NCBI RefSeq assembly: GCF_004769195.1
Contig: NZ_RQET01000002.1
Location: 124,001-188,000, forward strand
DNA length: 64,000 bases
From: Leptospira fletcheri
GTDB taxonomy: Bacteria; Spirochaetota; Leptospiria; Leptospirales; Leptospiraceae
Direction of reading: 5' to 3'
Shown: positions 1-8,967 of the stretch, piece after piece
How positions within the stretch are numbered: position 1 is the stretch's first letter
Layout of the letters: every line of letters starts with the position of its first letter
The notes under the pieces: generated by a model
Database searches by the model: none
What the model was told of the DNA's origin: nothing
What the model saw: only the letters and a program-made list of their open reading frames with translations
Made by a program: the position numbers and the translations under genes

Positions 1-63
1 GATGGGAGGGGAAAAATAACCCTCTTCTTCTTCCGCCTGCGATCCTTTCCGGGGCAATAATCC

Positions 64-900
64 ATGAAGAAGGAGGAAGCCGCGAAGGAAAATTATGCCC
101 TCCTTGTGGAATACGACGGAGGTTGTTTTTATGGTTACCAAAGCCAGAGACAATCCCCTACCGTCCAAGAGGAAATCGAAAAAGCTCTTGCCATCCTTTT
201 GCGGGAACCCGTTCGGATCTACGGCGCTGGACGTACGGACACCGGAGTGCACGCGAGAGGAATGATTGTGAACTTCCGGACAAAATTTCCGATTTCCGAG
301 CCTTCTCGTTTCTTACTCGGAATCAACGCACTCACAGACCGCGGTCTTTCCATCCAAGGAATCCGTTCCGTTCCGGAATCCTTCCATTCCCAGTTTGCCT
401 GTACCGCAAGAGAGTACGAATACCTGTTGTTGAATTCCCGTTTTCCACAGCCGGTTTGGAAAAACCGTGCCTTTTGGTCCCAACATCGGATTGACGTTTC
501 CCGCTTACGGCAAGAACTGGAACTATTAAAAGGCGAACATGATTTTCGGAGTTTGGCAAAAGCCAATTCCATGAGGAACCGAAAAAGCACGGTACGGGTC
601 ATCTATGATGCAAGCCTGAAGGAAAATCGGGAAGAACCCGGATTGTTTCGATTGCGTATCAAGGCAAACGGCTTCCTGCATAACATGATTCGAATCCTTA
701 CCGGCACCTTATTTGAAATCGCCATAGGCAAGCGGAACGAGACGAATCTATTGGAAATCTTATCTTCGAAAAATCGTACCATCGCCGGAATGACTCTTCC
801 GGCTTACGGCCTGTACTTTCTGCGAGCATATTACGATTCTTTTCCGCAAATCGATTCCTTGTACGAGGAGCGGGACTCGTTCGGAGGAATTCCTTGGTAA
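64..900 (+). CDS. truA: tRNA pseudouridine synthase A
   Basis: Isomerises uridines 38-40 in the tRNA anticodon stem to pseudouridine, acting in the cytoplasm. The 278-residue protein has the family's catalytic segment GRTDTGVHA near residue 60, where the Asp is the nucleophile, and typical TruA blocks later (HDFRSLAKAN near residue 160, GFLHNMIR near residue 205). Length is normal for the family. The ATG at 64 is followed by a TruA-like N-terminus (YALLVEYDGG). The last 7 bases overlap the TTG start of the next gene, so the two are probably translated together. Confidence 0.95.
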   Translation: MKKEEAAKENYALLVEYDGGCFYGYQSQRQSPTVQEEIEKALAILLREPVRIYGAGRTDTGVHARGMIVNFRTKFPISEPSRFLLGINALTDRGLSIQGIRSVPESFHSQFACTAREYEYLLLNSRFPQPVWKNRAFWSQHRIDVSRLRQELELLKGEHDFRSLAKANSMRNRKSTVRVIYDASLKENREEPGLFRLRIKANGFLHNMIRILTGTLFEIAIGKRNETNLLEILSSKNRTIAGMTLPAYGLYFLRAYYDSFPQIDSLYEERDSFGGIPW

Positions 901-1724
901 AACGATTCCTTCCCCTCGCCTTTTTGATGTTCCCTTGGTCCGGAATCCTAGCCGTTCCCGACCAACTCGGCAAGCGAGCCCTGAATTATTTGGGAGGAGC
1001 CTCCGTACCTGGTACTTGGAATTTGCCGAAATTCGGCAATTCCTTTCGGAACGGGGAGCTAGTCGCCCAGGGAGGAAACCTCCCTTCTTCAGGATTAGTC
1101 CGTTCCAACCGAAATGAACCGACGGGAGAAGAGGACGAGGAAGAAGAAGGAGCGGACAAACCCAGCTTCTTTGACAATCGAAAAGCGGAAATCGGCTTTT
1201 GGATGGGTGCTTCGAATCCTTTTCCGGGGAGTGTCTCTCAATCCGTTTTGAATACCACTCTGGGTGCCGGGCTGTTTTTGCGGATTCCTTGGCCTTGGAT
1301 TTTTTATTTGGAATTCGGAGCTTCCTACGCGAACTATCTTTCCCGCTCGGAACGAGCCCTAACTACGATTCCCACGTACGGTGCGCTGGTGTACAAACTT
1401 CCCTTCGAGATCCCCATCAATTTCTTGGTAAAAGCGGGAGGAGGAGAATCTTTCGTAGTCGCCAGACCCGCGAATACCTCCCGTTGGGACAAAACCATTT
1501 ACGCCGGTTTTGAAGCCAGTTTTATCGCTGGAAAAAAAGTCAGAATCGGAATCCGAGTGGATTATTATAAGATCCTGGAAACGGATCTCGAACCTCCTAG
1601 CGCCGCAAAGTACAATAATTATATCGGTCCCACGGAAGATTATAGATTGAGCAACCCGGCCAACTATAATAGGGTAAATACGGAATTTTTCAACTTCGGG
1701 TTAATGCTGAGTATGTTCCTATGA
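894..1724 (+). CDS. probable outer-membrane beta-barrel protein
   Basis: Function not recognised. The TTG start at 894 lies 4 bases after a GGAGGAAT ribosome site inside truA. It gives a hydrophobic N-terminus ending ...SGILA, a plausible signal peptide. A low-complexity acidic stretch (EEDEEEEG, about residues 83-90) is followed by alternating aromatic and glycine strands. The chain ends in ...FFNFGLMLSMFL, as many outer-membrane barrels do. The stop overlaps the next start (ATGA), so it belongs with truA and the lipoprotein downstream. The barrel assignment is inferred from composition, not from a recognised family. Confidence 0.6.
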   Translation: MVKRFLPLAFLMFPWSGILAVPDQLGKRALNYLGGASVPGTWNLPKFGNSFRNGELVAQGGNLPSSGLVRSNRNEPTGEEDEEEEGADKPSFFDNRKAEIGFWMGASNPFPGSVSQSVLNTTLGAGLFLRIPWPWIFYLEFGASYANYLSRSERALTTIPTYGALVYKLPFEIPINFLVKAGGGESFVVARPANTSRWDKTIYAGFEASFIAGKKVRIGIRVDYYKILETDLEPPSAAKYNNYIGPTEDYRLSNPANYNRVNTEFFNFGLMLSMFL

Positions 1725-3022
1725 TTCGAAACGTTTATGGTATCTTAATTCTATTCCCGCTTTGGATCGGTTGTCGGGTGGGAGCCTGGCACGGACACCA
1801 AACCAGCGATCCAGTCATCAGTACTCTCTTTAACCAGAGAATGCTTCTTTTGTTAAAGGCGACGTACGCCACGGACAATCCGTTAAATTTTACGGACTAC
1901 AATAACGGTACCGGTGCGCTTTATTTGGACAACCAGGGAGCTACGGGAGTAGGCGACCCGACTCTCAACCTAGGCGGGATTCCTTCCGCGGCAAACCTTC
2001 CGATTTACATAGACGTCGGAGAGATTCGAATCTCCTCCAAGTACAGGGACGGCTTGGGGAACCTATCCCAAATCACGACTGCAGCTAAGTCCAAATCCTT
2101 CTGGGATTTTATAGCGCCGAATCGGGAAGTGTACTGTACGACGGCCTACACTCTGAATTCGAATACCTGTCAGCAGCAAAACGGATTCGTTAAGATGCAG
2201 CAGCTATTTGACGGCGAAGGGGCCCAATACCCTTCCAACGACCCGACCCAAGGTGTGGATTGGTTCTACCCGAGCCAATACTATTATACCGGTGTCTTTT
2301 TACGGAACCTAGTTACCGGTTGGGGAGTGCTCCCCGGCGTGGATCTGACCACCATCACTTTCTTTGACAACTACGGAATCAACGGATTCAATATCGTACC
2401 CTACAATGCCTACGTTCCCGGTACGGTCAACTATGCGACTACCCCTCTGATATTCCCTGTTCTCTATTCTTTGGGAGCGGATGAAGGAGGTCCGATCGGA
2501 AACGGAGACATGGAATTTCGTTCCGGATACGAGCCTTATATTCTGGAAGTCCGGATGAACCTTAAGGAAAACTTAATGGTTCATTCCATTTTCGCGGCGG
2601 ATGGAGTGTCGACAGCTCAGACCATGGTGGGAATCAGCGACTGGAAATACGACCATCAGGGGCAAATAGACATAGGAGGAAATCTACTCCTCCGTTCCCG
2701 CACGATCTATCCGAGTTCCGCCTCCAAGCTGGTCATTTACGGAGGCAGCGGATCCAAAGTGCACTATTACGGAATTTTCAGGGATACGGAAATCAATCTT
2801 CTTTCCAAACTTCCGTTGATCGCATCCCCCGCCCTATCCGGCGGAACTCCGATCAAATACATCATGCCGGGGCAATACCAATTGGTGTGCCTGCAGGACA
2901 CCACCAACGTGATCGACGGAACGTTGGACGGATTTCCGGATACGATCGTACGTCAGATCAATTTTTCCGTCCCCGAAAACGGAAACGGAAACTCGATGGC
3001 GGTTTCCCTAAGCTGCCCTTAA
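1721..3022 (+). CDS. hypothetical lipoprotein, 433 aa
   Basis: The N-terminus has a basic MIRN start, a hydrophobic core and the lipobox-like LWIGC with Cys 18, so it is probably lipidated and exported. The mature part is rich in Asn, Gly, Tyr and Thr, as expected for a beta-rich surface or periplasmic protein. No catalytic motif was recognised. It starts inside the stop of the preceding barrel-like gene (ATGA) and ends 3 bases from the convergent PfkB kinase. It may partner the upstream outer-membrane protein, which is an inference from coupling only. Confidence 0.6.
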   Translation: MIRNVYGILILFPLWIGCRVGAWHGHQTSDPVISTLFNQRMLLLLKATYATDNPLNFTDYNNGTGALYLDNQGATGVGDPTLNLGGIPSAANLPIYIDVGEIRISSKYRDGLGNLSQITTAAKSKSFWDFIAPNREVYCTTAYTLNSNTCQQQNGFVKMQQLFDGEGAQYPSNDPTQGVDWFYPSQYYYTGVFLRNLVTGWGVLPGVDLTTITFFDNYGINGFNIVPYNAYVPGTVNYATTPLIFPVLYSLGADEGGPIGNGDMEFRSGYEPYILEVRMNLKENLMVHSIFAADGVSTAQTMVGISDWKYDHQGQIDIGGNLLLRSRTIYPSSASKLVIYGGSGSKVHYYGIFRDTEINLLSKLPLIASPALSGGTPIKYIMPGQYQLVCLQDTTNVIDGTLDGFPDTIVRQINFSVPENGNGNSMAVSLSCP

Positions 3023-3025
3023 ATT

Positions 3026-4021
3026 TCAGGCCTTTCCTAAAATCTCTTCTTGGCGACCCATTAATCGAACGCTCAACCTAGGACCGATTTCTTGTACGAT
3101 TCGAGAGGCCACGTAGTTTCCCCATTTTGTCGATCTTTCCAGGGAAAATCCTTGCGCTAAACCGTAAAGTGCGCCCGCCGCAAAACTATCCCCTGCCCCT
3201 GTCGTATCCAGGAGTTTTTGAACGGGAAACCCCGTAACATGACGTACATTCCCTTTTTCGGATACGAATGCTCCGTTGGAACTGTCCGTCATGAAGACCG
3301 TCGGGCAAAGCGAAGACACGAATTTTATCGCGTCTTCCTTGGACTCCGTTCCCGCTAAGGCCTTTGCCTCTTCCACATTACAAAAAACGAAATCACAATA
3401 ATCCTTGGTCAAACGTACGAAATCCTCTCTGGAGCGATGAACGCAAAAAGGGTCGCTGTACGTGAAGGCGACTTTTACCCCGGATTTTTTAGCTTCTTCC
3501 ATTGCCAGGACGCAGGCCTGCTTGGTCGAAGGAACGTCCCATAGGTAACCTTCCAAATATGTGTAGGAGGATGCCTTCAACCTCTCCAAGTCTATATCCC
3601 CTACCGTCAGAGTGGAGGAAATGCCCAGATGAGTCAGCATAGTACGCTCCGCATCGGGAGTAGTCAAGATCACGCAGGTTCCCGTATGTCCTTCCGATAC
3701 CGGAGGAACTTCGAATAGGATCCCCGCGTTTTCCATGTCCTTTTTATAAAATTCTCCGTAGGTGTCGGAACTTACTTTTCCGGTATAAGTGCCTGTTCCT
3801 CCGGAATTTGCGAGCGCGATCATGGTATTCGCCGCGCTCCCTCCGGACCTCAACTCCTTCTTATGCCCTTCCAAAGCGGTCAGAACCGTACCTTGCGTCT
3901 CCGAATCCACCAGGGTCATGATTCCTTTGGTCCAGCCCATTTTTTTTAGGAAGGAATCCTCCGTTAATACGAGGATGTCCACAAGGGCGTTTCCCACCCC
4001 GAATACGTCGTAATGCCTCAT
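3026..4021 (-). CDS. PfkB-family sugar/nucleoside kinase (adenosine kinase-like)
   Basis: A cytoplasmic ribokinase-fold kinase that phosphorylates a sugar or nucleoside from ATP. Visible signatures are GVGNALVDI at the N-terminus, the GGSAANT substrate-site segment near residue 61, and the C-terminal PfkB signature DTTGAGDSFAAG, which carries the anion hole and catalytic Asp. Its 331 residues are close to adenosine kinases, and the N-terminal style matches that subgroup. Substrate cannot be fixed from sequence. It is the last of a minus-strand series after prmA, with a 78-base gap. Confidence 0.85.
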   Translation of the reverse strand: MRHYDVFGVGNALVDILVLTEDSFLKKMGWTKGIMTLVDSETQGTVLTALEGHKKELRSGGSAANTMIALANSGGTGTYTGKVSSDTYGEFYKKDMENAGILFEVPPVSEGHTGTCVILTTPDAERTMLTHLGISSTLTVGDIDLERLKASSYTYLEGYLWDVPSTKQACVLAMEEAKKSGVKVAFTYSDPFCVHRSREDFVRLTKDYCDFVFCNVEEAKALAGTESKEDAIKFVSSLCPTVFMTDSSNGAFVSEKGNVRHVTGFPVQKLLDTTGAGDSFAAGALYGLAQGFSLERSTKWGNYVASRIVQEIGPRLSVRLMGRQEEILGKA

Positions 4022-4099
4022 TTCAATCTCCAGATCAGATAAATATTATAAAAACGGAATTTAATTGCGACGAAGATCCGATTCCCTCGCCCGTGCGCT

Positions 4100-5011
4100 C
4101 TACCGGATTTCCCTCTTCCATTCCACCAATTCCCAACCGTTCCAGGAAGTTTCGAATAGGAGCTTCCCTCCCACGATATTCGAAAGCAATTCCAGGAATT
4201 CCGCTTTTCTCTCCGTGATCACTCCGCTGAAAAGAAAATGGTCCGTCTTTAGCGCGGCGATCTTATCCATATTCGCCCTTAAGACCGCAAACGTGATATT
4301 GGCGATACATAGATCGAATCGGCCTTCGGCGACAGGAGGATGATCGAATCCCCCTTCTTCCACTCGAAGTTTCGTTTCCGGAATTCCGTTTTCGTCCCGG
4401 TTGAATACGGAGGAGCGGACCGCGTTCGGATCTATGTCCACGGCGAGAATTTCGGAAGCCCCGAGTTTGGAGACGGCGACGGATAGGATTCCGGAGCCCG
4501 TTCCGATATCGGCGATTCTCTTTCCGGAAATTTCCAGGCTTCCCAGTCTGGACAGGACGAGCCGAGTCGTCTCATGGTGTCCGGTCCCGAAGGCCAATCC
4601 CGGATTGATATAGATCGGAATGCCCGCGGCAGGATCCGTTTTTGCCAGCTCCCAGGATTCTTTTTCCCAAGTCGGAACCACCCAAAAAACTCCGATCGAA
4701 AAGGGTTTATAGAATTCCTTGTATGCTTCCTCGTATTCCTTGGTTTCGATCCATCTAGATTCCGCAAAAGAGTCTTCCGGCACTCTCGCCTTGAGATAAA
4801 TCCAGATCTTCGCTTCGGAAGCAGAGTCCTCTTCCGCCAAATATACTCGAATCGGAGTGTTATCCGAAATGATCGCCTCTCCGGATTTTCTGGGTTCTTC
4901 CCTGTCGAATAGGATTTCGTAAAAACCCGCGACCTGCCACTCCTCCAAAAGGGAGGAAAACTCCTCCGCAAATTCCTTGGGTATGGATACCTTAATTTCC
5001 TTATACTTCAC
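4100..5011 (-). CDS. prmA: ribosomal protein L11 methyltransferase
   Basis: S-adenosylmethionine-dependent methylation of ribosomal protein L11. The Rossmann SAM-binding motif DIGTGSG, the PrmA-specific FGTGHHETTRL just before it, and IANITF in place of the NPPY-type motif all fit PrmA. I place the start at the GTG at 5011 (VKYKEIKVSIP...), giving 303 residues. The longer open frame to 5071 only adds sequence lying over the upstream protease gene. The 11-base overlap with that gene suggests translational coupling. Confidence 0.88.
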   Translation of the reverse strand: MKYKEIKVSIPKEFAEEFSSLLEEWQVAGFYEILFDREEPRKSGEAIISDNTPIRVYLAEEDSASEAKIWIYLKARVPEDSFAESRWIETKEYEEAYKEFYKPFSIGVFWVVPTWEKESWELAKTDPAAGIPIYINPGLAFGTGHHETTRLVLSRLGSLEISGKRIADIGTGSGILSVAVSKLGASEILAVDIDPNAVRSSVFNRDENGIPETKLRVEEGGFDHPPVAEGRFDLCIANITFAVLRANMDKIAALKTDHFLFSGVITERKAEFLELLSNIVGGKLLFETSWNGWELVEWKREIR

Positions 5012-5774
5012 CCGACCGTCCCGGAGAAAGATTGGGAAGAGAAGAATCCTCTTCCCGTATGATTTCGGCATCCATGGGAACCAAAAATTTCCTGCGATCT
5101 CTTACGATCCAAACCCAGATCCCTACGAACAACGCCGTCGCGATCCAAGAACCGAAACGACCGTTCGGAAGGACGAAAAAGTCGAAGAGCCCGTGCTGCA
5201 CTACCGCCAGGAGGAAGGCATATCCGAGATATTTGGCCTTTTCTCCCCCTTCCTTGAAATTGCTCTTAAATAAAAATAGGGAAAAGCAAAGATTGATCAG
5301 TAAGTGTGCGTTCGTGGACTTCAGCATTCTCGCGATAAAGGTGGCGACCCTATCGTGCTCGTTCGCGGATTTAATGTAATGGTAATTCTCCACTCCGGCA
5401 AATCCGAGCGCGACGAAGCCTCCGATCAGGAATACTTCGGGTAAAAAACGCCTCGCCTTGCGATCGAAGGAAATTATATAAGAAAAAATTAATATTAAAG
5501 CGGACTTACACGCTTCTTCCATCATTCCCGCCTGCACGAAAGCGATGTGCAACGTCTGGGACAAAATGGAACTGGAAGTTTTCTTTCCGGGTACGGGAAC
5601 GTTGGGCCAAAACCAGGAATTGAGCTGTAGCACGAGTTCCGTGGAAAGCCATCCTAAAAGAATGGAACCGGCCACGGTGAGAAATAATCTCTGCACGGAA
5701 ATTTTGGAATGAATATAAATCAGAACGAAAGCCCAAGGGAAAACGCTAAGGAGGGAAAGCAATTCTACGCTCAC
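5001..5774 (-). CDS. PrsW-family intramembrane glutamic protease
   Basis: A polytopic membrane protein of 257 residues with the PrsW hallmarks in order: EEACK (the EExxK motif), GFAGVENYHY, an NAHLLINL helix and QHGLFDFF near the C-terminus. PrsW relatives cleave membrane-anchored substrates such as anti-sigma factors. The open frame extends much further upstream, but that part only shadows the preceding gene. The GTG at 5774 overlaps that gene's stop (GTGA) and follows GGAGGA on the minus strand. The substrate is unknown. A TonB-C membrane protein upstream and prmA downstream are coupled to it. Confidence 0.75.
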   Translation of the reverse strand: MSVELLSLLSVFPWAFVLIYIHSKISVQRLFLTVAGSILLGWLSTELVLQLNSWFWPNVPVPGKKTSSSILSQTLHIAFVQAGMMEEACKSALILIFSYIISFDRKARRFLPEVFLIGGFVALGFAGVENYHYIKSANEHDRVATFIARMLKSTNAHLLINLCFSLFLFKSNFKEGGEKAKYLGYAFLLAVVQHGLFDFFVLPNGRFGSWIATALFVGIWVWIVRDRRKFLVPMDAEIIREEDSSLPNLSPGRSGEV

Positions 5775-7450
5775 AATTCCTCCATGTATCTGCCGTCGAA
5801 CATTTGAACCAGATCGCTCTGCAGTTTGGTCGGCATACTCTCCGGATTGATGGTCCCGTTCCAGAAAAGTTCCGTAACTCTCACATACCCTTTCGTACCG
5901 GGAGGAGGCATCATAGGAGAAAGATTTTCGATCAATTCCAAAGTCCTGCGATCCTGTTCCGGGTAAGAGGAATTTTCCACCAACTCTATGTCCACGACGT
6001 CCCCTTCCGGAGTGATGGTGTATGCGACCACGCAGGAATAATTCTGGGGAGCGGTCTTCCAATACTCCATAAAGGATTCGAAGGCCCTCATTTTTGCGGA
6101 GATATAATTGGAATACGTGGGAGGAAGTTTTTTCCCACGGATCCGCCGAACGTCTCCCTTGACCCGTCCTTCATCCGACGGTTTCTCGTTCGGGATCTTC
6201 TCCCCTTCGTTCTTATTCGGGGTATCCGTTCCGGTGATCACTCCTCCGTTCAATCCCTGTACTTCGTCGGGAACGTTCGGATCGATGAAATAGTACTCCA
6301 TCGTATTCTCCGGAGTGTAATGTCCGTCCGGTTTGGATTTTTCCTTTTCCGACTTTCTGTTGATCATCGCAGGAATGATCAGAACCAAGGAAAGGAGTAC
6401 TAGATGGATCAGAATACTCAGTGCCACGTTATTCGCAAACCCGGGACGGAGGCCTCTCCAATACATCGCTTTCCGGAAAGATTTACGTAAGAGCCAGTGC
6501 GAAAACGCACCTACGGAAATCAAAAGCAAAAGCGCGACCGCCCAGGGAATAAAAGAGGACGCCACTTCGAAAAACTTCTTATCCGGGATTCCGGGCTTTA
6601 ATCCCAAAGAAGCCAGGTACCGGATCCCGAAAGCGGGTTCGATCCAGGAGAAAAAGAAAGTCGCAAAAAATAACAGGAGCAAAAGGAACACGAAGAGAAT
6701 GGGAAATCCCCTCCAAAGGTTTCCGGAATAGATATGCCCCCACCCAGGAACCAAAGCGTCACGAAGGATCGCATATTTCCTCTTCTTTGCGGAAGAGATC
6801 GAATCCCCCGATTCATCCGCCCTCGAAACGAAAACCTGTTTAGAAAACCAGGCCCAAGGGCGGCGGAATAAAAAAATCTGTTTTCCTCCGGAGATCATCC
6901 CCGCAATCGCGATGAGCCAGGGAAAAAAAATCCAGATGCTTTCCGACAGGACGACGAACGGAGCCATCTTCACCCGGAATTCGTCTTCAAACGCGAGATG
7001 ATGGGTCAGAATCAGCACACAGAACAAGGACAGCAAAAGAAAAATAGGAGCGAGAATCAGGGGCCGCTTTTCCCCCGAACGCAAATGCGCTTTTACGAAC
7101 CTTGCCTGAAGGATGAGAAAGACGAGACCGATCACGAAGAAAATCGGCAATAAAAACCAACCGTGCATGCCGGAAACTTCCGGAACCACCAGGACGAAAA
7201 CGGAAATCCATTGTTCCGCCTTGGTAGAGAACAGTTGCAGGATCTCCAAAGGATAGAGCAGACCTAAAATGGCGACCTGAAGGATGAGAGAAGAAAACGC
7301 GTTCCTACGGACATTACGACCCGTAGGAAATGCAAAAAGCACTCCTAACGGGAAAAAGATACCGAATCCGACAAAAGGGGAAATCCAAGAAAGAAAATTG
7401 ATCCCCCAATCCAATATCCGTCGTCTGCGGGATTGCGTGGTCTCGAACAT
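5771..7450 (-). CDS. polytopic membrane protein with C-terminal TonB-like domain
   Basis: A 559-residue protein. The first 370 or so residues contain repeated hydrophobic segments, probably eight or more transmembrane helices. A charged linker (PNKNEGEKIPNEKP) follows, then a C-terminal region of about 100 residues (residues 455-559) resembling the TonB C-terminal domain: AYTITPEGDVVDIELVEN, then RTLELIENL. This could be an unusual energy-coupling or envelope-spanning protein. The TonB-C call is my pattern reading. It starts at an ATG and is coupled downstream to a PrsW-like protease. Confidence 0.6.
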   Translation of the reverse strand: MFETTQSRRRRILDWGINFLSWISPFVGFGIFFPLGVLFAFPTGRNVRRNAFSSLILQVAILGLLYPLEILQLFSTKAEQWISVFVLVVPEVSGMHGWFLLPIFFVIGLVFLILQARFVKAHLRSGEKRPLILAPIFLLLSLFCVLILTHHLAFEDEFRVKMAPFVVLSESIWIFFPWLIAIAGMISGGKQIFLFRRPWAWFSKQVFVSRADESGDSISSAKKRKYAILRDALVPGWGHIYSGNLWRGFPILFVFLLLLLFFATFFFSWIEPAFGIRYLASLGLKPGIPDKKFFEVASSFIPWAVALLLLISVGAFSHWLLRKSFRKAMYWRGLRPGFANNVALSILIHLVLLSLVLIIPAMINRKSEKEKSKPDGHYTPENTMEYYFIDPNVPDEVQGLNGGVITGTDTPNKNEGEKIPNEKPSDEGRVKGDVRRIRGKKLPPTYSNYISAKMRAFESFMEYWKTAPQNYSCVVAYTITPEGDVVDIELVENSSYPEQDRRTLELIENLSPMMPPPGTKGYVRVTELFWNGTINPESMPTKLQSDLVQMFDGRYMEEL

Positions 7451-7554
7451 CCTCCGCCCATTGGATCCCCCTAGTCCCGCAAAGCAAACAAGAATTGGAG
7501 GCGTCTCCGGAATTTAATACTTTATCGCGACAAGGATTCGGGAATTCTTGGAGC

Positions 7555-8952
7555 ATGGAGAAGAAAGAAACACTCGATTCCTCGTTAAAAGACATCGTAT
7601 CTATTTGTAAAAGACGGGGTTTCGTTTATCCCGGCTCGGAGATTTACGGAGGACTATCGAATACTTTCGATTACGGTCCTTACGGAGCCGAACTTCTTCA
7701 CAATCTGAAGAGACTTTGGTGGAAGCATTTCGTACACCTAAGGGAAGACGTAGTGGGACTGGATTCTTCCATCCTCCTGAATCCGAAGGTTTGGGAAGCC
7801 TCGGGGCACGTTTCCAACTTCAACGATCCTCTCATCGATTGTAGAAATTGTAAGGCGCGAATCCGTGCCGACAAATTTTTGGAAGACCAAAAGGGAGAAG
7901 GCGCCGCCACCGGACTCTCTCTGCAGGAAATGAACCGTGTGATTCAGGAAGGAAATTTTCCCTGCCCCACCTGCGGAAACAGAGGTACGTTTACCGAAGC
8001 CCGAGACTTCAATCTGATGTTCAAGACCTCGCACGGAGCCTCCGCGGAGGACGCGCAGGATATTTATCTTCGCCCGGAAACGGCGCAGGGGATTTTCATC
8101 AATTTCAAGAACGTCGTTTCGACCACCAGAAGGAAAATCCCGTTCGGAATCGCGCAAATCGGAAAGTCTTTCCGGAACGAAATCATGGCGAGACAATTCG
8201 TGTTCCGAACCCGCGAATTCGAGCAGATGGAAATGGAATATTTCTGCGAACCGGGTACACAAAAGGAATGGTTTACCCACTGGGTGGAATATTGTCTCCG
8301 TTTCTTGATCGAGCAGGTCGGTTTAAAAAAGGAAAACCTAAAAATCCGGGAGCACGAAAAAGAAGAACTCTCGTTTTACAGCGAAGCCACTTCCGACATA
8401 GAATACAAGTACGGATTCGGCTGGGGGGAACTTTGGGGAATCGCGTCCAGAACGAACTACGACCTTTCCCAACATGAAAAATTTTCCGGGGAAGACCTGA
8501 AATACCAGGACCAAGCGGCCAATAAAAAATATGTGCCGTACGTCGTGGAGCCCGCACTCGGATTGAATCGATTGTTTCTTGCTACCGTTACGGATGCCTA
8601 TGCCGAAGAGACCTTGGCGGATGGGGAAGTCCGAACCGTTCTCCGTTTCTCTCCGAAGATCGCCCCGGTCAAAGTGGGAGTATTCCCCCTGATGAAAAAG
8701 GACGGACTCCCAGAATTGTCCCGGTCCATCTTCGGCGAACTTTCGGCATTGGGAAATATGGAATACGACGACGGAGGCGCGATCGGAAAAAGATACCGGC
8801 GCCAAGATGAAATCGGAACGCCGTACTGCGTGACCGTGGATTACGAATCTCTTTCGGACAAGACTGTGACCGTACGGGAAAGGGATAGCATGTCCCAGGA
8901 ACGATTACCGATCGCCGGCTTAAAATCCTTCTTCGCGGACAAGATATTGTAG
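7555..8952 (+). CDS. glyS: glycyl-tRNA synthetase, single-chain class II type
   Basis: Charges tRNA-Gly in the cytoplasm. The family is shown by YGGLSNTFDYGPYG near residue 30, the zinc-knuckle-like pairs CRNC and CPTCG, LRPETAQG, and class II motif 2 around FRNEIMARQFVFRTREFEQ. The C-terminal anticodon-binding region includes GKRYRRQDEIGTP. This is the homodimeric form, not the alpha2-beta2 form. I chose the ATG at 7555 (MEKKETL..., 465 residues). An in-frame TTG at 7495 would add 20 residues with no family support. Confidence 0.95.
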   Translation: MEKKETLDSSLKDIVSICKRRGFVYPGSEIYGGLSNTFDYGPYGAELLHNLKRLWWKHFVHLREDVVGLDSSILLNPKVWEASGHVSNFNDPLIDCRNCKARIRADKFLEDQKGEGAATGLSLQEMNRVIQEGNFPCPTCGNRGTFTEARDFNLMFKTSHGASAEDAQDIYLRPETAQGIFINFKNVVSTTRRKIPFGIAQIGKSFRNEIMARQFVFRTREFEQMEMEYFCEPGTQKEWFTHWVEYCLRFLIEQVGLKKENLKIREHEKEELSFYSEATSDIEYKYGFGWGELWGIASRTNYDLSQHEKFSGEDLKYQDQAANKKYVPYVVEPALGLNRLFLATVTDAYAEETLADGEVRTVLRFSPKIAPVKVGVFPLMKKDGLPELSRSIFGELSALGNMEYDDGGAIGKRYRRQDEIGTPYCVTVDYESLSDKTVTVRERDSMSQERLPIAGLKSFFADKIL

Positions 8953-8967
8953 AAGAGAACGTTCGGT

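Noticed and set aside
1..63. Possible tail of an upstream gene
   Set aside because: One frame is open to a stop at 58-60 but 19 codons are too few to identify, so no feature is called.
4432..4971. 179-codon minus-strand frame inside prmA
   Set aside because: Shadow of prmA in another frame, Arg/Ser-rich, no homology pattern.
5775..6062. N-terminal extension of the PrsW-like open frame
   Set aside because: It is the wrong frame of the preceding TonB-C gene; the GTG at 5774 has a better ribosome site and gives the family's usual start.
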